Source: Pseudomonas sichuanensis
Lineage (GTDB): Bacteria > Pseudomonadota > Gammaproteobacteria > Pseudomonadales > Pseudomonadaceae
Reading direction: 5' to 3'
Length of the DNA stretch: 64,000 bases
Assembly (NCBI RefSeq): GCF_003231305.1
Contig: NZ_QKVM01000017.1
Location: 1-64,000, forward strand
Both the position numbers and the translations under genes were made by a program. Every line of letters starts with the position of its first letter. The stretch's first letter is position 1. A model generated the notes under the pieces. It was not told where the DNA came from. It did not search any database and saw nothing but the letters and a program-made list of their open reading frames with translations. Shown here piece after piece: positions 9,281 to 18,873 of the stretch.

Positions 9281-10260
9281 ATGCAACTGGGAATCGTCGG
9301 GCTGGGCCGCATGGGCGGCAATATCGCAAGGCGCCTGATGCGCGCCGGCCACCGCACCGTGGTGCATGACCGCAACCGTGAAGCGATCACCGGGCTTGAA
9401 GGCGAGGGCGCGCAAGGGGCTCACGACCTTGGTGCGCTGGTGCAGAAGCTCAAGGCGCCGCGCGCGGTGTGGGTCATGCTGCCGGCGGGCGAGCCCACCG
9501 AGCAGACCATCGCCCAGCTGGCCGAACTGCTGGAGCCGGGCGATGCGATCATCGACGGCGGCAACACTTTCTATAAGGACGACATGCGCCGTGCGGCCGA
9601 GCTGGCCAAGCGTGGCCTGCATTACCTGGACGTTGGCACCTCCGGTGGCGTGTGGGGCCTGGACCGCGGCTACTGCATGATGATCGGTGGCGAGAAGGAG
9701 GTGTTCGAGCGCCTGGAACCGCTGTTCAAGGCCCTGGCCCCCGGCGTCGGCGACATCCCCCGCACGCACGGGCGCAGCGGTGAGCACGAGCGCGCCGAGC
9801 ATGGCTACATCCACGCCGGCCCACCCGGCGCCGGCCACTACGTGAAGATGGTGCACAACGGCATCGAGTACGGCTTGATGCAGGCCTACGCCGAAGGCTT
9901 CGACCTGCTGCGCAGCAAGGGCGGCGACGAACTGCCCGAAGACCAGCGCTTCGACCTCAACCTGACCGAGATCGCTGAGGTGTGGCGTCGTGGCAGCGTG
10001 GTCACCTCCTGGCTGCTGGACCTGACCGCCGACGCCCTGGTTGCCGACCCACAGTTGTCCGCGTTCAGCGGTTCGGTGTCTGACAGTGGCGAAGGGCGCT
10101 GGACCATCGACGCCGCCGTGGAGCAGGCAGTGCCGGTGCCGGTGCTGTCCAGCGCGCTGTTCGCCCGTTTTCGCTCGCGCCAGCAGCAGGGCACCTACGG
10201 TGACAAGATCCTCTCGGCCATGCGCCTGGGCTTCGGTGGCCACGTCGAGAAGAAAGGCGA

Positions 10261-10264
<4 letters not shown>
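9281..10264 (+). CDS. gnd: 6-phosphogluconate dehydrogenase (decarboxylating), short form
   Basis: Protein of 327 residues, the short, mostly NAD-linked type of 6-phosphogluconate dehydrogenase (the long NADP type is about 470 residues). It oxidatively decarboxylates 6-phosphogluconate to ribulose 5-phosphate. The N terminus carries the Rossmann motif [46 protein letters not shown] and the catalytic region [18 protein letters not shown] are all present. The stop overlaps the zwf start by 4 bp, so the two oxidative pentose phosphate enzymes are co-translated. Confidence 0.95.
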
Positions 10265-11769
<1,505 letters not shown>

Positions 11770-11782
11770 TGGTTGCCTGCAC

Positions 11783-11935
11783 CGGCCTCATCGCGGGGCA
11801 AGTCGCATCGGCGCACCGCCGCTCCCACGACAGTGGGCTGCCCCCAAGAAGTTGGACACCAATCCAAGCCTTGGGAGTAGTCCACTGTCGTGGGAGCGGC
11901 GGTGCGCCGATGCGACTTGCCCCGCGATGAGGCCG
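11783..11935. repeat. Large perfect REP hairpin around an IS-end-like core
   Basis: Two 54-nt arms, 11783-11836 and 11882-11935, are perfect reverse complements. Each arm contains a P. putida-type REP sequence (gggagcggcggtgcg). The 45-nt centre (11837-11881) includes cccccaagaagttgg acacc, which resembles the terminal repeats of IS3-family elements. It lies between zwf and the GH15 gene and could terminate the zwf transcript as RNA, although no T-run follows. Confidence 0.85.
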
Positions 11936-12000
11936 AATCAGGCGGAACGACCAGCGCCCCCAGGCATCCAACCTCAGGCCCACCCGCCAAAGGAGCCCGG

Positions 12001-13812
12001 ATGCCTGCCCTCATCGAAGACTACGCCCTCATCGGCAACTGCCGCAGCGCCGCCCTGGTCAGCCGCGACGGCGCCATCGACTGGCTGTGCCTGCCACGCT
12101 TCGACGCCCCGGCCGTGTTCGCGGCATTACTGGGCAACGAAGAAAACGGACGCTGGCGCATCGCCCCCAGTGACCCGGTGGAACACTGCACACGCCGCTA
12201 CCTCGACGACACCCTGGTGCTGGAAACCCACTGGACTACCGCCAGCGGCCGGGCCCGGGTGCTCGACTGCATGCCCCTGGGGGACAGCAACGCCATCGTG
12301 CGCATCGTCGAGGGCCTGGCGGGCGCTACCGCGTTCGAGATGGACCTGGTGCTGCGCTTCGACTACGGCCGCAGCGTGCCCTGGGTGGAGAAGATCGACC
12401 CGCTGACCCTCAGCGCGGTGGCCGGCCCCGACCGGCTGATACTGCGCAGCAGTGTCGAAGCCCATGGCCAGGACCATCACAGCGTTGCGCGTTTTCGCGT
12501 GGGCGCTGGCGAGCGTCAGGTATTCAGCCTTTGCCACCAGCCCTCGCACCTGCCCGTGCAGCCCGGCTGCGATGTCGATCATGACCTGGCACAGACCATC
12601 GCCCAATGGCAGGCCTTCGCCGCCCGCTGCCCGGACGTCGGCCCCTACACCCATCTGGTGCGCCGCTCGCTGCTGACGCTCAAGGCCATGACCTACGCGC
12701 CCACCGGTGGCATGGTCGCCGCCGTCACCACTTCGCTGCCCGAGCGCGTGGGTGGCGAACGCAATTGGGACTACCGCTACTGCTGGCTGCGTGACGCCAC
12801 CATGACCTTGCTGGCCCTGATGAACCTCGGCTACTTCGACGAAGCCCAGGCCTGGCGCGAATGGTTGCTGCGTTCGGTGGCCGGCAACCCCGAGCAGATG
12901 CAGATCATGTACGGCCTGGCGGGGGAGCGTGACCTGCCCGAGTTCAGCTTGCCCTGGCTGGCGGGCTACGAGCACTCCCGGCCGGTGCGCGTCGGCAATG
13001 CCGCCTCCGAACAGTTGCAGCTCGATATCTATGGCGAACTCGCCGACGCCATGACCCAGGCCATCAAGGGCGGCCTGCCGCGTCATCCGCGCAGCTCCGC
13101 CATCGCCCGGCTGATCTTGCCCTACGTGGAAAGCATCTGGCGCGAGCCTGACGAAGGTCTGTGGGAGGTGCGCGGCGGCCGCCAGCATTTCGTGCACTCC
13201 AAGGTCATGGCCTGGGTCGCGTTCGACCGCGCCGCCAGCCTGGCCGAGACCACCGAGGAAGACCGCGAGCGAGGTAGGCACTACCGGCGCGTTGCCGAGC
13301 AGATCCGTGCTGAAGTCTGCACGCGTGGCCTGGACCCTTCCGGGCAGCACTTCGTGCAGGCCTATGGCTCGACCGAGCTGGACGCCAGCCTGCTGCAGAT
13401 TGCCCTGACCGGTTTTTTGCCGGCGGATGATCCGCGCTTTCTGCGCACCCTTGAGCAGGTCGAACGGCGCCTGCTGCGCAACGGCCTGCTGCTGCGCTAC
13501 GACAGCGACAGCTGCAGCGATGGCCTGACGCCGGGGGAGGGCACGTTCCTGGTGTGTTCGTTCTGGCTGGCGGATGTGTATGTGCTGCTTGGGCGCCAGC
13601 AGGATGCGCAAACGCTGTATGAGCGGCTGACCGGGTTGTGCAATGACGTTGGGCTGCTGGCCGAGCAGTACGACCCGGTGGGCAAGCGGATGCTGGGGAA
13701 TTTTCCGCAGGCGTTCAGCCATATCGGGGTCATCAATACGGCGTTGAATCTGCATCGGGCGCGGTGTCCGGTGCGGGATAGGGCGCAAGGGGCTGGTTGG
13801 GATAGAGGGTGA
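12001..13812 (+). CDS. Glycoside hydrolase family 15 protein
   Basis: Protein of 603 residues from the ATG at 12001, which has AAGGAG 6 nt upstream; the reading frame is open further back but begins inside a repeat. Residues 1-200 form the trehalase-like N-terminal domain (IEDYALIGNCRSAALVSRDG and DWLCLPRFDAPAVF). The GH15 (alpha/alpha)6 catalytic domain follows, with RNWDYRYCWLRDATMTLLAL and ELDASLLQIALTGFL. There is no signal peptide, so it is cytoplasmic. Such proteins act as glucoamylase-like or trehalase-like hydrolases; the true substrate cannot be told from sequence. Its place near the trehalose and glycogen genes suggests turnover of these reserves. Confidence 0.9.
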   Translation: MPALIEDYALIGNCRSAALVSRDGAIDWLCLPRFDAPAVFAALLGNEENGRWRIAPSDPVEHCTRRYLDDTLVLETHWTTASGRARVLDCMPLGDSNAIVRIVEGLAGATAFEMDLVLRFDYGRSVPWVEKIDPLTLSAVAGPDRLILRSSVEAHGQDHHSVARFRVGAGERQVFSLCHQPSHLPVQPGCDVDHDLAQTIAQWQAFAARCPDVGPYTHLVRRSLLTLKAMTYAPTGGMVAAVTTSLPERVGGERNWDYRYCWLRDATMTLLALMNLGYFDEAQAWREWLLRSVAGNPEQMQIMYGLAGERDLPEFSLPWLAGYEHSRPVRVGNAASEQLQLDIYGELADAMTQAIKGGLPRHPRSSAIARLILPYVESIWREPDEGLWEVRGGRQHFVHSKVMAWVAFDRAASLAETTEEDRERGRHYRRVAEQIRAEVCTRGLDPSGQHFVQAYGSTELDASLLQIALTGFLPADDPRFLRTLEQVERRLLRNGLLLRYDSDSCSDGLTPGEGTFLVCSFWLADVYVLLGRQQDAQTLYERLTGLCNDVGLLAEQYDPVGKRMLGNFPQAFSHIGVINTALNLHRARCPVRDRAQGAGWDRG

Positions 13813-13876
13813 GGGCTGCCAGGGGCATGGCGACAGAGTGGGTGAAGGCCACCAGGTGCCTGCCGATGTTTTTGCG

Positions 13877-14163
13877 GCGCTTATGAGATCGAGCGCCGCC
13901 CGCGCGGCGCTTCGCGGGTAAATCGCAGCGGCGAACCGCCGCTCCCACAGTTTGTTTCGGGCCAATTATTTCTGTGAAAGTACCGGCGCCTGCCTTGGTG
14001 CATGCCTTGAGTCCGGTGGGGCGGTGGCAACGCCCACACTGAAACCGCGTCGTACCAACAAGGCAGACTAGGTGATGACATAGGAGAGACTGGCCCGAAA
14101 CAAACTGTGGGAGCGGGTTTACCCGCGAAGCGCCGCGCGGGCGGCGCTCGATCTCATAGGCGC
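13877..14163. repeat. 287-bp composite inverted-repeat element (MITE-like)
   Basis: The left arm (13877-13964) and right arm (14091-14163) are reverse complements except for one substitution near the outer end and about 15 extra nt in the left arm. The arms contain REP cores (cttcgcgggtaaa, ccgctcccacag) plus an outer segment, atgagatcgagcgcc. The 126-nt centre has its own long-range pairing, with tgccttggt near 13990 and accaacaaggca near 14055-14066. It fills most of the 470-bp gap between the GH15 gene and the DUF1737 gene. No target duplication was found. Confidence 0.75.
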
Positions 14164-14282
14164 TGAAGATCTATCGCCAGGCACCTGTTGGCCCAGACTC
14201 AATCCGAAGACGAGCACCAGATCGCTATGACATGATGGCCAGCCCCGCGCACATCTACACCCGCATCGAAAAGGACTGCTCA

Positions 14283-14480
14283 ATGACTTCATCGCCCCCC
14301 GACGGCCTGCCGGTCTACCGCCTGATCACCGGCAAGGACGACGCCAGCTTCTGCCAGCGCATTTCGCAGCTGCTTGCCTTGGGCTACAAGCTGCATGGTT
14401 CGCCCAGCGTCACCTTCGATGCCAACCTGGGCCACGTGATTGCCGCCCAGGCGGTGCTCTGGCCGACGGTGGAAGAATGA
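14283..14480 (+). CDS. DUF1737 domain-containing protein
   Basis: Protein of 65 residues from the ATG at 14283, with AAGGA 7 nt upstream; an in-frame start further back at 14232 lacks a good ribosome site. The sequence YRLITGKDDASFCQRISQLL followed by GYKLHGSPSVTFD matches the small DUF1737 family, in which the conserved G-Y-x-L-x-G-x-P turn is typical. It overlaps the following acetyltransferase by 4 bp and is probably co-expressed with it. Function unknown. Confidence 0.85.
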   Translation: MTSSPPDGLPVYRLITGKDDASFCQRISQLLALGYKLHGSPSVTFDANLGHVIAAQAVLWPTVEE

Positions 14481-14932
14481 ACGCAATCACCCTGCGACTG
14501 GCCGTCGTCGAGGATGCCGACGCCATCGCGGCGCTGGTCAGCGAAGCCTACAGCCCTTACATCGCCAGGATCGGTCGCAAACCGGCACCGATGCTCGACG
14601 ATTACCAACAGGTCGTGCGCGAGGATGATGTGTTGGTTGCCACGCTGACCTCGCGCATCGTCGGGCTACTGGTCATGCGCCGGGAGGGGCGCGAGATGCT
14701 GTTGGTGAACGTCGCTGTGTCGCCCGCATGCAAAGGGCAGGGCGTCGGGCGGATGCTGATGGACTTCTGCGAGGCACATGCCCGCGCCGCAGGGTGTGAG
14801 GCCATCCGGCTCTATACCCATGAGCGGATGACCGAAAACATCGCGATTTATGCCCGGTTGGGCTATCACGAGACGCATCGGGCTGCGCAGGACGGGTTTG
14901 AGCGGGTCTTCATGCGTAAGTCACTGCTCTAA
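14477..14932 (+). CDS. GNAT family N-acetyltransferase
   Basis: Protein of 151 residues with the GNAT fold. The acetyl-CoA pyrophosphate-binding loop is visible in NVAVSPACKGQGVGRMLMDF (Q-x-x-G-x-G/A type), followed by the C-terminal IYARLGYHETHR. The start codon overlaps the DUF1737 stop (ATGA). The acceptor substrate cannot be deduced. A REP element follows directly. Confidence 0.9.
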   Translation: MNAITLRLAVVEDADAIAALVSEAYSPYIARIGRKPAPMLDDYQQVVREDDVLVATLTSRIVGLLVMRREGREMLLVNVAVSPACKGQGVGRMLMDFCEAHARAAGCEAIRLYTHERMTENIAIYARLGYHETHRAAQDGFERVFMRKSLL

Positions 14933-14951
14933 CCACGGCCTGCGTTTCACT

Positions 14952-14981
14952 TGTGGGAGCCGGCTTGCCGGCGATGAGGCC
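14952..14981. repeat. Single REP element
   Basis: tgtgggagccggcttgcc ggcgatgaggcc, the same 31-nt type as the arms at 30351-30427 and the copy at 16476. It lies between the convergent GNAT and EamA genes. Confidence 0.85.
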
Positions 14982-15012
14982 AGCACAGGAAGGTCACTGC
15001 AAAGCGCCCCCG

Positions 15013-15858
15013 CTACCTTGGCCTCCCCACCAAAGCGGCCCCCGCACAAGCCGCCGCAATCGCCGCGATCCCCACACATTGCAGCAGGCTCAACGTCTCT
15101 CCCAGCACCAGCCAGCCGGCAATCGCCCCGGCGGCCGGCGAGGCGCTGAGCAGCACGCCGAACACACTCGGCGGCAGGTGGCGCATGGCGAACATGTCCA
15201 GCAGGAAGGGCAGGGTGCTGGACAGCAAGGCCACCGCCAGCCCCACGGCCAGCACCGTGGGCTGCAGCAGCTGGCTGCCGGCCTGCAGCGTGCCCAGCGG
15301 CACCCCGAGCAACGCCGCCACCAGCATGCCGCTGGCCACCGCCTGGCGGCCATGCACCGCCACCCGTGTGCCCAAGGTCACGTACAGGCCCCAGGCCAGC
15401 GCAGCGGCCAGGGCAAAGGCCACGCCGCGCAGGTCCAGCCCATCTGCACCGGCCCCCCAGGGCAACAGCACCAGGCCGAACGCCGACAGGGCGATCCACA
15501 GCAGATCAATGCGCCGCCGCGAGCTCAACAATGCGACGCCCAGTGGGCCGATCACTTCGATCGACACCGCGATACCCACCGGGATGTACAGGAACGCCCG
15601 GTAGATCAGCAGGTTCATCAAACCCATCATCAGGCCGTAGCCGACCAGGTCGCGCAGGTTGGCCTGGCGCCAGATGCGCCACGGGCGCAGCACTACCAGT
15701 AGAATCAGCGCCGAGAGGCCCAGGCGCAGCGCAGCCACGCCTTCCGGCCCCACCAGCGGGAAGATGGCCTTGCCGACGGCGGCGCCCGATTGCACTGACA
15801 CCAGCCCCAGCAGGGCGGCAAGGATGGGGGTGAATGCCCCCGGGTTGGCTTGGCGCAC
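15013..15858 (-). CDS. EamA/RhtA-type inner-membrane exporter
   Basis: Protein of 281 residues from a GTG at 15858 that has GGAGG 5 nt upstream. The sequence is almost entirely hydrophobic helices, consistent with the ten-segment drug/metabolite transporter fold made of two EamA repeats. LVSVQSGAAVGKAIFPLVG near the start resembles RhtA, the threonine/homoserine exporter. It is divergent from an Lrp/AsnC regulator, with 107 bp between the starts. This is a common arrangement for amino-acid exporters, so amino-acid or threonine export is the likely role. Confidence 0.85.
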   Translation of the reverse strand: MRQANPGAFTPILAALLGLVSVQSGAAVGKAIFPLVGPEGVAALRLGLSALILLVVLRPWRIWRQANLRDLVGYGLMMGLMNLLIYRAFLYIPVGIAVSIEVIGPLGVALLSSRRRIDLLWIALSAFGLVLLPWGAGADGLDLRGVAFALAAALAWGLYVTLGTRVAVHGRQAVASGMLVAALLGVPLGTLQAGSQLLQPTVLAVGLAVALLSSTLPFLLDMFAMRHLPPSVFGVLLSASPAAGAIAGWLVLGETLSLLQCVGIAAIAAACAGAALVGRPR

Positions 15859-15965
15859 AACGACCTCCACGCAGATTCGTGGCAGGATTCTACTGCGCCG
15901 GCCCTGAAGCATTGGCTGTATAACGCGCCGCAGGATGAGTGAATTGCTTTTTTCGGACCCTGAAC

Positions 15966-16442
15966 ATGAATGATTTGCCCAAGCGCCCGCTCGACAGCTT
16001 CGACCAGGCGATCCTGCGCATGCTGCAACAGGACAACAAGACCTCGCAGCGGGTGATCGCCGAGGCCATCGGCCTGTCGACCCCCGCCGTGCAGCGGCGC
16101 ATCACCCAGCTCGAAGCCAGCGGGGTGATTCTTGCCAATACTGCCGTCATCGCTCCGGAGGCGTTGGGCCAGGAGCTCACCGCCATCGTCGAGTCGCGCC
16201 TGTGCGACGACCGCTCGCTGGTGATGGACCGCGCCAAGCGCTATTTCGCTGGAGTGCCGCAGGTGCAGCAGTGCTACTTCGTCAGCGGCGGGGTGTCGTT
16301 CATCATCGTCATGCTGGCGCGCAACGTCGCGCATTTCGAAAAACTGGTCAGGCAACACTTTGCCGACAACGACGATATCCAGACCTACCGCACGCTGATC
16401 GTGCTGGACAAGGTGAAAGTGGGGTTGGGGGTGACAGTGTAG
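15966..16442 (+). CDS. Lrp/AsnC family transcriptional regulator
   Basis: Protein of 158 residues from the ATG at 15966. The N-terminal winged helix is LDSFDQAILRMLQQDNKTSQ with the recognition helix in LSTPAVQRRITQLEASGVI. The C-terminal RAM domain for amino-acid sensing follows (FAGVPQVQQCYFVSGGVSF). It is divergent from the EamA exporter and likely controls it in response to an amino acid. Confidence 0.93.
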   Translation: MNDLPKRPLDSFDQAILRMLQQDNKTSQRVIAEAIGLSTPAVQRRITQLEASGVILANTAVIAPEALGQELTAIVESRLCDDRSLVMDRAKRYFAGVPQVQQCYFVSGGVSFIIVMLARNVAHFEKLVRQHFADNDDIQTYRTLIVLDKVKVGLGVTV

Positions 16443-16475
16443 GGCTGCTTCTGAGGTGTGCCTGTGGCGCCTGCC

Positions 16476-16506
16476 CTGTGGGAGCCGGCTTGCCGGCGAT
16501 GAGTCC
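16476..16506. repeat. Single REP element
   Basis: ctgtgggagccggcttgc cggcgatgagtcc, one base different from the copy at 14952-14981. It follows the lrp stop codon. Confidence 0.85.
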
Positions 16507-16571
16507 AGTGCAAGCAACACAAGCCAGTTGCCCCCACCTGTTGATGAAGGATGATCAGCGTTTTCGAAAAG

Positions 16572-16590
16572 TGTGACGCATTGCGTCACA
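16572..16590. promoter_or_regulatory. 19-bp perfect palindrome upstream of higA-like gene
   Basis: tgtgacgca-t-tgcgtcaca, two 9-nt arms around one base, lying 70 bp before the antitoxin-like gene. HTH antitoxins often repress themselves at such dyads, so it is a candidate operator. It could instead serve the Lrp regulator upstream. Confidence 0.6.
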
Positions 16591-16659
16591 AACCTTGTTT
16601 TGCGATCTTTACCTCATGGAGTCACAGTGCGCTTCAAGCAAATAACAGGAACGCTCTCC

Positions 16660-16947
16660 ATGGCCATGCACAACCCGCCTCACCCCGGTGAAACCCTGCG
16701 CGAGGACGTGTTACCCGCGCTGGGCCTGACGGTGAGGGCCTTCGCTGCGCACCTGGGTTTTTCCCGCGAAGCGCTGTCCCGTGTACTGCATGGCCGGGCG
16801 GCCGTCTCTCCCGACCTTGCCGTGCGCCTGGAGATGGCCGGCATCAGCACCGCGCGGCTGTGGCTGACCATCCAGGTCGACTACGACATCTGGCAGGCGC
16901 GGCAGCGCCAGCAACCCGTGATCACGCGGCTTCATCAGGCTGCCTGA
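16660..16947 (+). CDS. HigA-family XRE antitoxin-like protein (orphan)
   Basis: Protein of 95 residues from the ATG at 16660, with AGGA 9 nt upstream. The family signature HNPPHPGETLREDVLPALGL is followed by the helix-turn-helix LTVRAFAAHLGFSREALSRVL and ends in LWLTIQVDYDIWQARQ, as in HigA proteins. In HigBA modules the toxin gene normally lies directly upstream; here that space holds only a REP element and a palindrome, so no HigB is present. It may be a solitary repressor or the relic of a toxin-antitoxin pair. An intrinsic terminator follows directly. Confidence 0.88.
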   Translation: MAMHNPPHPGETLREDVLPALGLTVRAFAAHLGFSREALSRVLHGRAAVSPDLAVRLEMAGISTARLWLTIQVDYDIWQARQRQQPVITRLHQAA

Positions 16948-16954
16948 AAACGCG

Positions 16955-16984
16955 AAGCCCGGGACGAACGTCTCGGGCTTTCTT
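16955..16984 (+). terminator. Intrinsic terminator of the higA-like gene
   Basis: An 11-bp stem, aagcccgggac / gtctcgggctt with one G-U pair, has a 4-nt loop and ends in tttctt. It starts 8 nt after the stop codon. Confidence 0.85.
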
Positions 16985-17091
16985 CCTACACGATGTAACG
17001 AATTGACTGGCTGTCTTGGTGGTCTTTAGCAGCATGTCTTTTCAGAAGTGAACCACTTTTCCGACTCACCTATGGAAGATGAGTCGGCACT

Positions 17092-18162
17092 ATGGAAAGC
17101 ACCACCTCACAAGAAACACCCCGTAACGACGCCCTGCGCGACACGCGCCTACCTACTGTCCACACCACAACCCACGGCCTGCCGCCGGACCAGCGCTTTG
17201 CCAGCTGGCGCCTGACCGCCGATGTGCTGTTCAACACCAGCGCAGCAGGCGAGGGCGCTTTCGACGCGTCGCTGCGGATCTTTCACTTCAATCGCTTTCT
17301 GCTGTGCAGCGGCCATCTGGACGGCGCCCGCTATCGGCGCGACCACCTGCGTCTGGGTTGCTGCGACCTCGACCATTACCTGTTGCACATGCCGCTGCAG
17401 CGAGGGCTGGTGGCGGGCAACGGGCTGCGGGTATGGCCGGGCGATGTGGCAGTGCTCGACCTGACGCAGCCGGCGGACTTCCGTACCGCGTCGGGTGAGG
17501 GCATGAGCCTGTTGGTACCGCGTACGGCGCTGTTGGCGTACGAGGCAAACCAGTTGCATGGCCTGGTCCTGCGCCGAGGCAGCGCGAGCGGCCGCTTGCT
17601 GGCTGGAGTACTCAAGGCGTTGGCCGTGGCGGCGCCGGGCCTTGGCCAGGATGAAGGCGTGCGCCTGAGCCTGCCGATACTGGCGGTGGTGGCTGCGTGC
17701 CTGGCCAAGGAGGCCAGCCGCCAACCTGCCGCTGCGCAGCCCGGGCCGACCAGCTTGGGCCGCCGGGCACGTCTGTACATCGAGCACAACCTGCACCGCG
17801 ACGACCTCAGCCCCGCCGTGCTGGCCAAGGCCTTGGCCACTTCGCGCAGCCAGCTTTACCGGGCGTTCGAGCGTTTCGGAGGGGTGCGCCATTACCTGCT
17901 GCAACGCCGCTTGCGGCGATGCCTGCTGGCCTTCGGCGAGGCGGGCAATGGCGGCATGCGCATTGGCGACGTGGCCTACGCCAACGGTTTTGCCGATGAG
18001 GCGTACTTCAGCCGGGTGTTCCGCAAGGCGTTCGGCCTGTCCCCGAGTTCGGCACGCACGGCGCTGCAGCGCGGCGAGCTGCCAACCCATGCCCGGCTTA
18101 TGGCGCTGCTTGGTGAAGAACCCGCGCTTGCGCAGTGGATCAACGAGCTGACCTGCCATTGA
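17092..18162 (+). CDS. AraC family transcriptional regulator
   Basis: Protein of 356 residues. The N-terminal two-thirds is an AraC-binding-2 type cupin region (RDHLRLGCCDLDHYLLHMPL, and VWPGDVAVLDLTQPADF). The C-terminal pair of helix-turn-helix motifs runs from about residue 220 (RARLYIEHNLHRDDLSPAVL) to YANGFADEAYFSRVFRKAFG. It stands immediately upstream of the DUF2589 cluster in the same orientation, and a direct repeat lies between them, so it is the likely regulator of that cluster. The effector is unknown. Confidence 0.92.
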   Translation: MESTTSQETPRNDALRDTRLPTVHTTTHGLPPDQRFASWRLTADVLFNTSAAGEGAFDASLRIFHFNRFLLCSGHLDGARYRRDHLRLGCCDLDHYLLHMPLQRGLVAGNGLRVWPGDVAVLDLTQPADFRTASGEGMSLLVPRTALLAYEANQLHGLVLRRGSASGRLLAGVLKALAVAAPGLGQDEGVRLSLPILAVVAACLAKEASRQPAAAQPGPTSLGRRARLYIEHNLHRDDLSPAVLAKALATSRSQLYRAFERFGGVRHYLLQRRLRRCLLAFGEAGNGGMRIGDVAYANGFADEAYFSRVFRKAFGLSPSSARTALQRGELPTHARLMALLGEEPALAQWINELTCH

Positions 18163-18181
18163 GGCAATGCGGTGCTGCCTA

Positions 18182-18215
18182 TTTTGGGACGCACAGCCAG
18201 GTTTTCGGGACGTAC
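18182..18215 (+). promoter_or_regulatory. Direct repeat upstream of DUF2589 cluster (candidate AraC sites)
   Basis: ttttgggacgcac (from 18182) and ttttcgggacgtac (from 18202) are near-identical direct repeats spaced 20 bp apart, about two helical turns. AraC-family activators typically bind such repeats. The pair lies just after the araC-type gene and about 160 bp before the first cluster gene. No other gene is seen in the 214-bp gap. Confidence 0.5.
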
Positions 18216-18376
18216 GCCTCAGGACACCCTGCGGGCCCGCTCGTAACCTGAACTCACCCGGTAACCCAACCCTTCCTCCACCCGGTGCCGTCCCTGGTGC
18301 GTGAAAGCCCCGGTGTGCAGGCTCAGCGAAGTCGCCAGGACGGCAGCGGCACCCAACGTGACAAGGAGCGTCTGAC

Positions 18377-18853
18377 GTGGCGAACCAATCCCTTCACCAT
18401 CTCATCCAGAGCATTGCCGGCGCGGTCGCCGAGGCGCAGGACAAGATCCAGCGTTTCCAGGTGTCCACCGTGCGCCAGTACTTCGACGCAGACAATCGGC
18501 CGATCAGTATCGATGTGCGCCTGCCCTCGCATTCGCCCGAGGCGAAGGACGGCGAAGAGCGTGTGGTGCGCGTGCCGCTGCTGTCCCTCGTGGGGGCGCG
18601 GCTGATGTCGGTGAAAGACATGGAGATCTCGTTCGAAGTTGGCCTGAACGCCGACGACCCAAGCGTCGCTGCCGCCTCGGGCGATGACGGCTCTGGCTGG
18701 CCGAGCGAATCCCACACGCCTCTGAACGTCGATCTGGGCGTTCGCCGCAATGGTGAAGGCGGGCCGCTGGCGCGCGTCACCCTCAAAGTCGAAACCCAGC
18801 CCCCTTCGGAGGGGATGGCTCGGCTGTTGCAAAACCTCGATAAATTGATCTGA
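18377..18853 (+). CDS. DUF2589 domain protein (first paralogue)
   Basis: Protein of 158 residues from a GTG at 18377 with AAGGAG 8 nt upstream. It has no signal peptide or membrane helix. The N-terminal helix (LHHLIQSIAGAVAEAQDKIQ) precedes a beta-rich core containing VPLLSLVGARLMSVKDMEIS and ends with SEGMARLLQNLDKLI. These segments align with the next gene, so the two are paralogues. DUF2589 proteins are of unknown function. It opens a tightly packed cluster that includes a cell-wall hydrolase and an EndoU nuclease. Confidence 0.85.
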   Translation: MANQSLHHLIQSIAGAVAEAQDKIQRFQVSTVRQYFDADNRPISIDVRLPSHSPEAKDGEERVVRVPLLSLVGARLMSVKDMEISFEVGLNADDPSVAAASGDDGSGWPSESHTPLNVDLGVRRNGEGGPLARVTLKVETQPPSEGMARLLQNLDKLI

Positions 18854-18873
18854 TCCAGGAAGGAGAAACACAC

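Noticed and set aside
13881..14081. 66-residue minus-strand frame over the repeat cassette
   Set aside because: Its C-terminal part is read from a REP arm and its start lies in the structured centre; no family or ribosome site.
16443..16659. Search for a HigB toxin gene before the HigA-like gene
   Set aside because: Only a REP and a palindrome are present; no frame with RelE-like motifs was seen.
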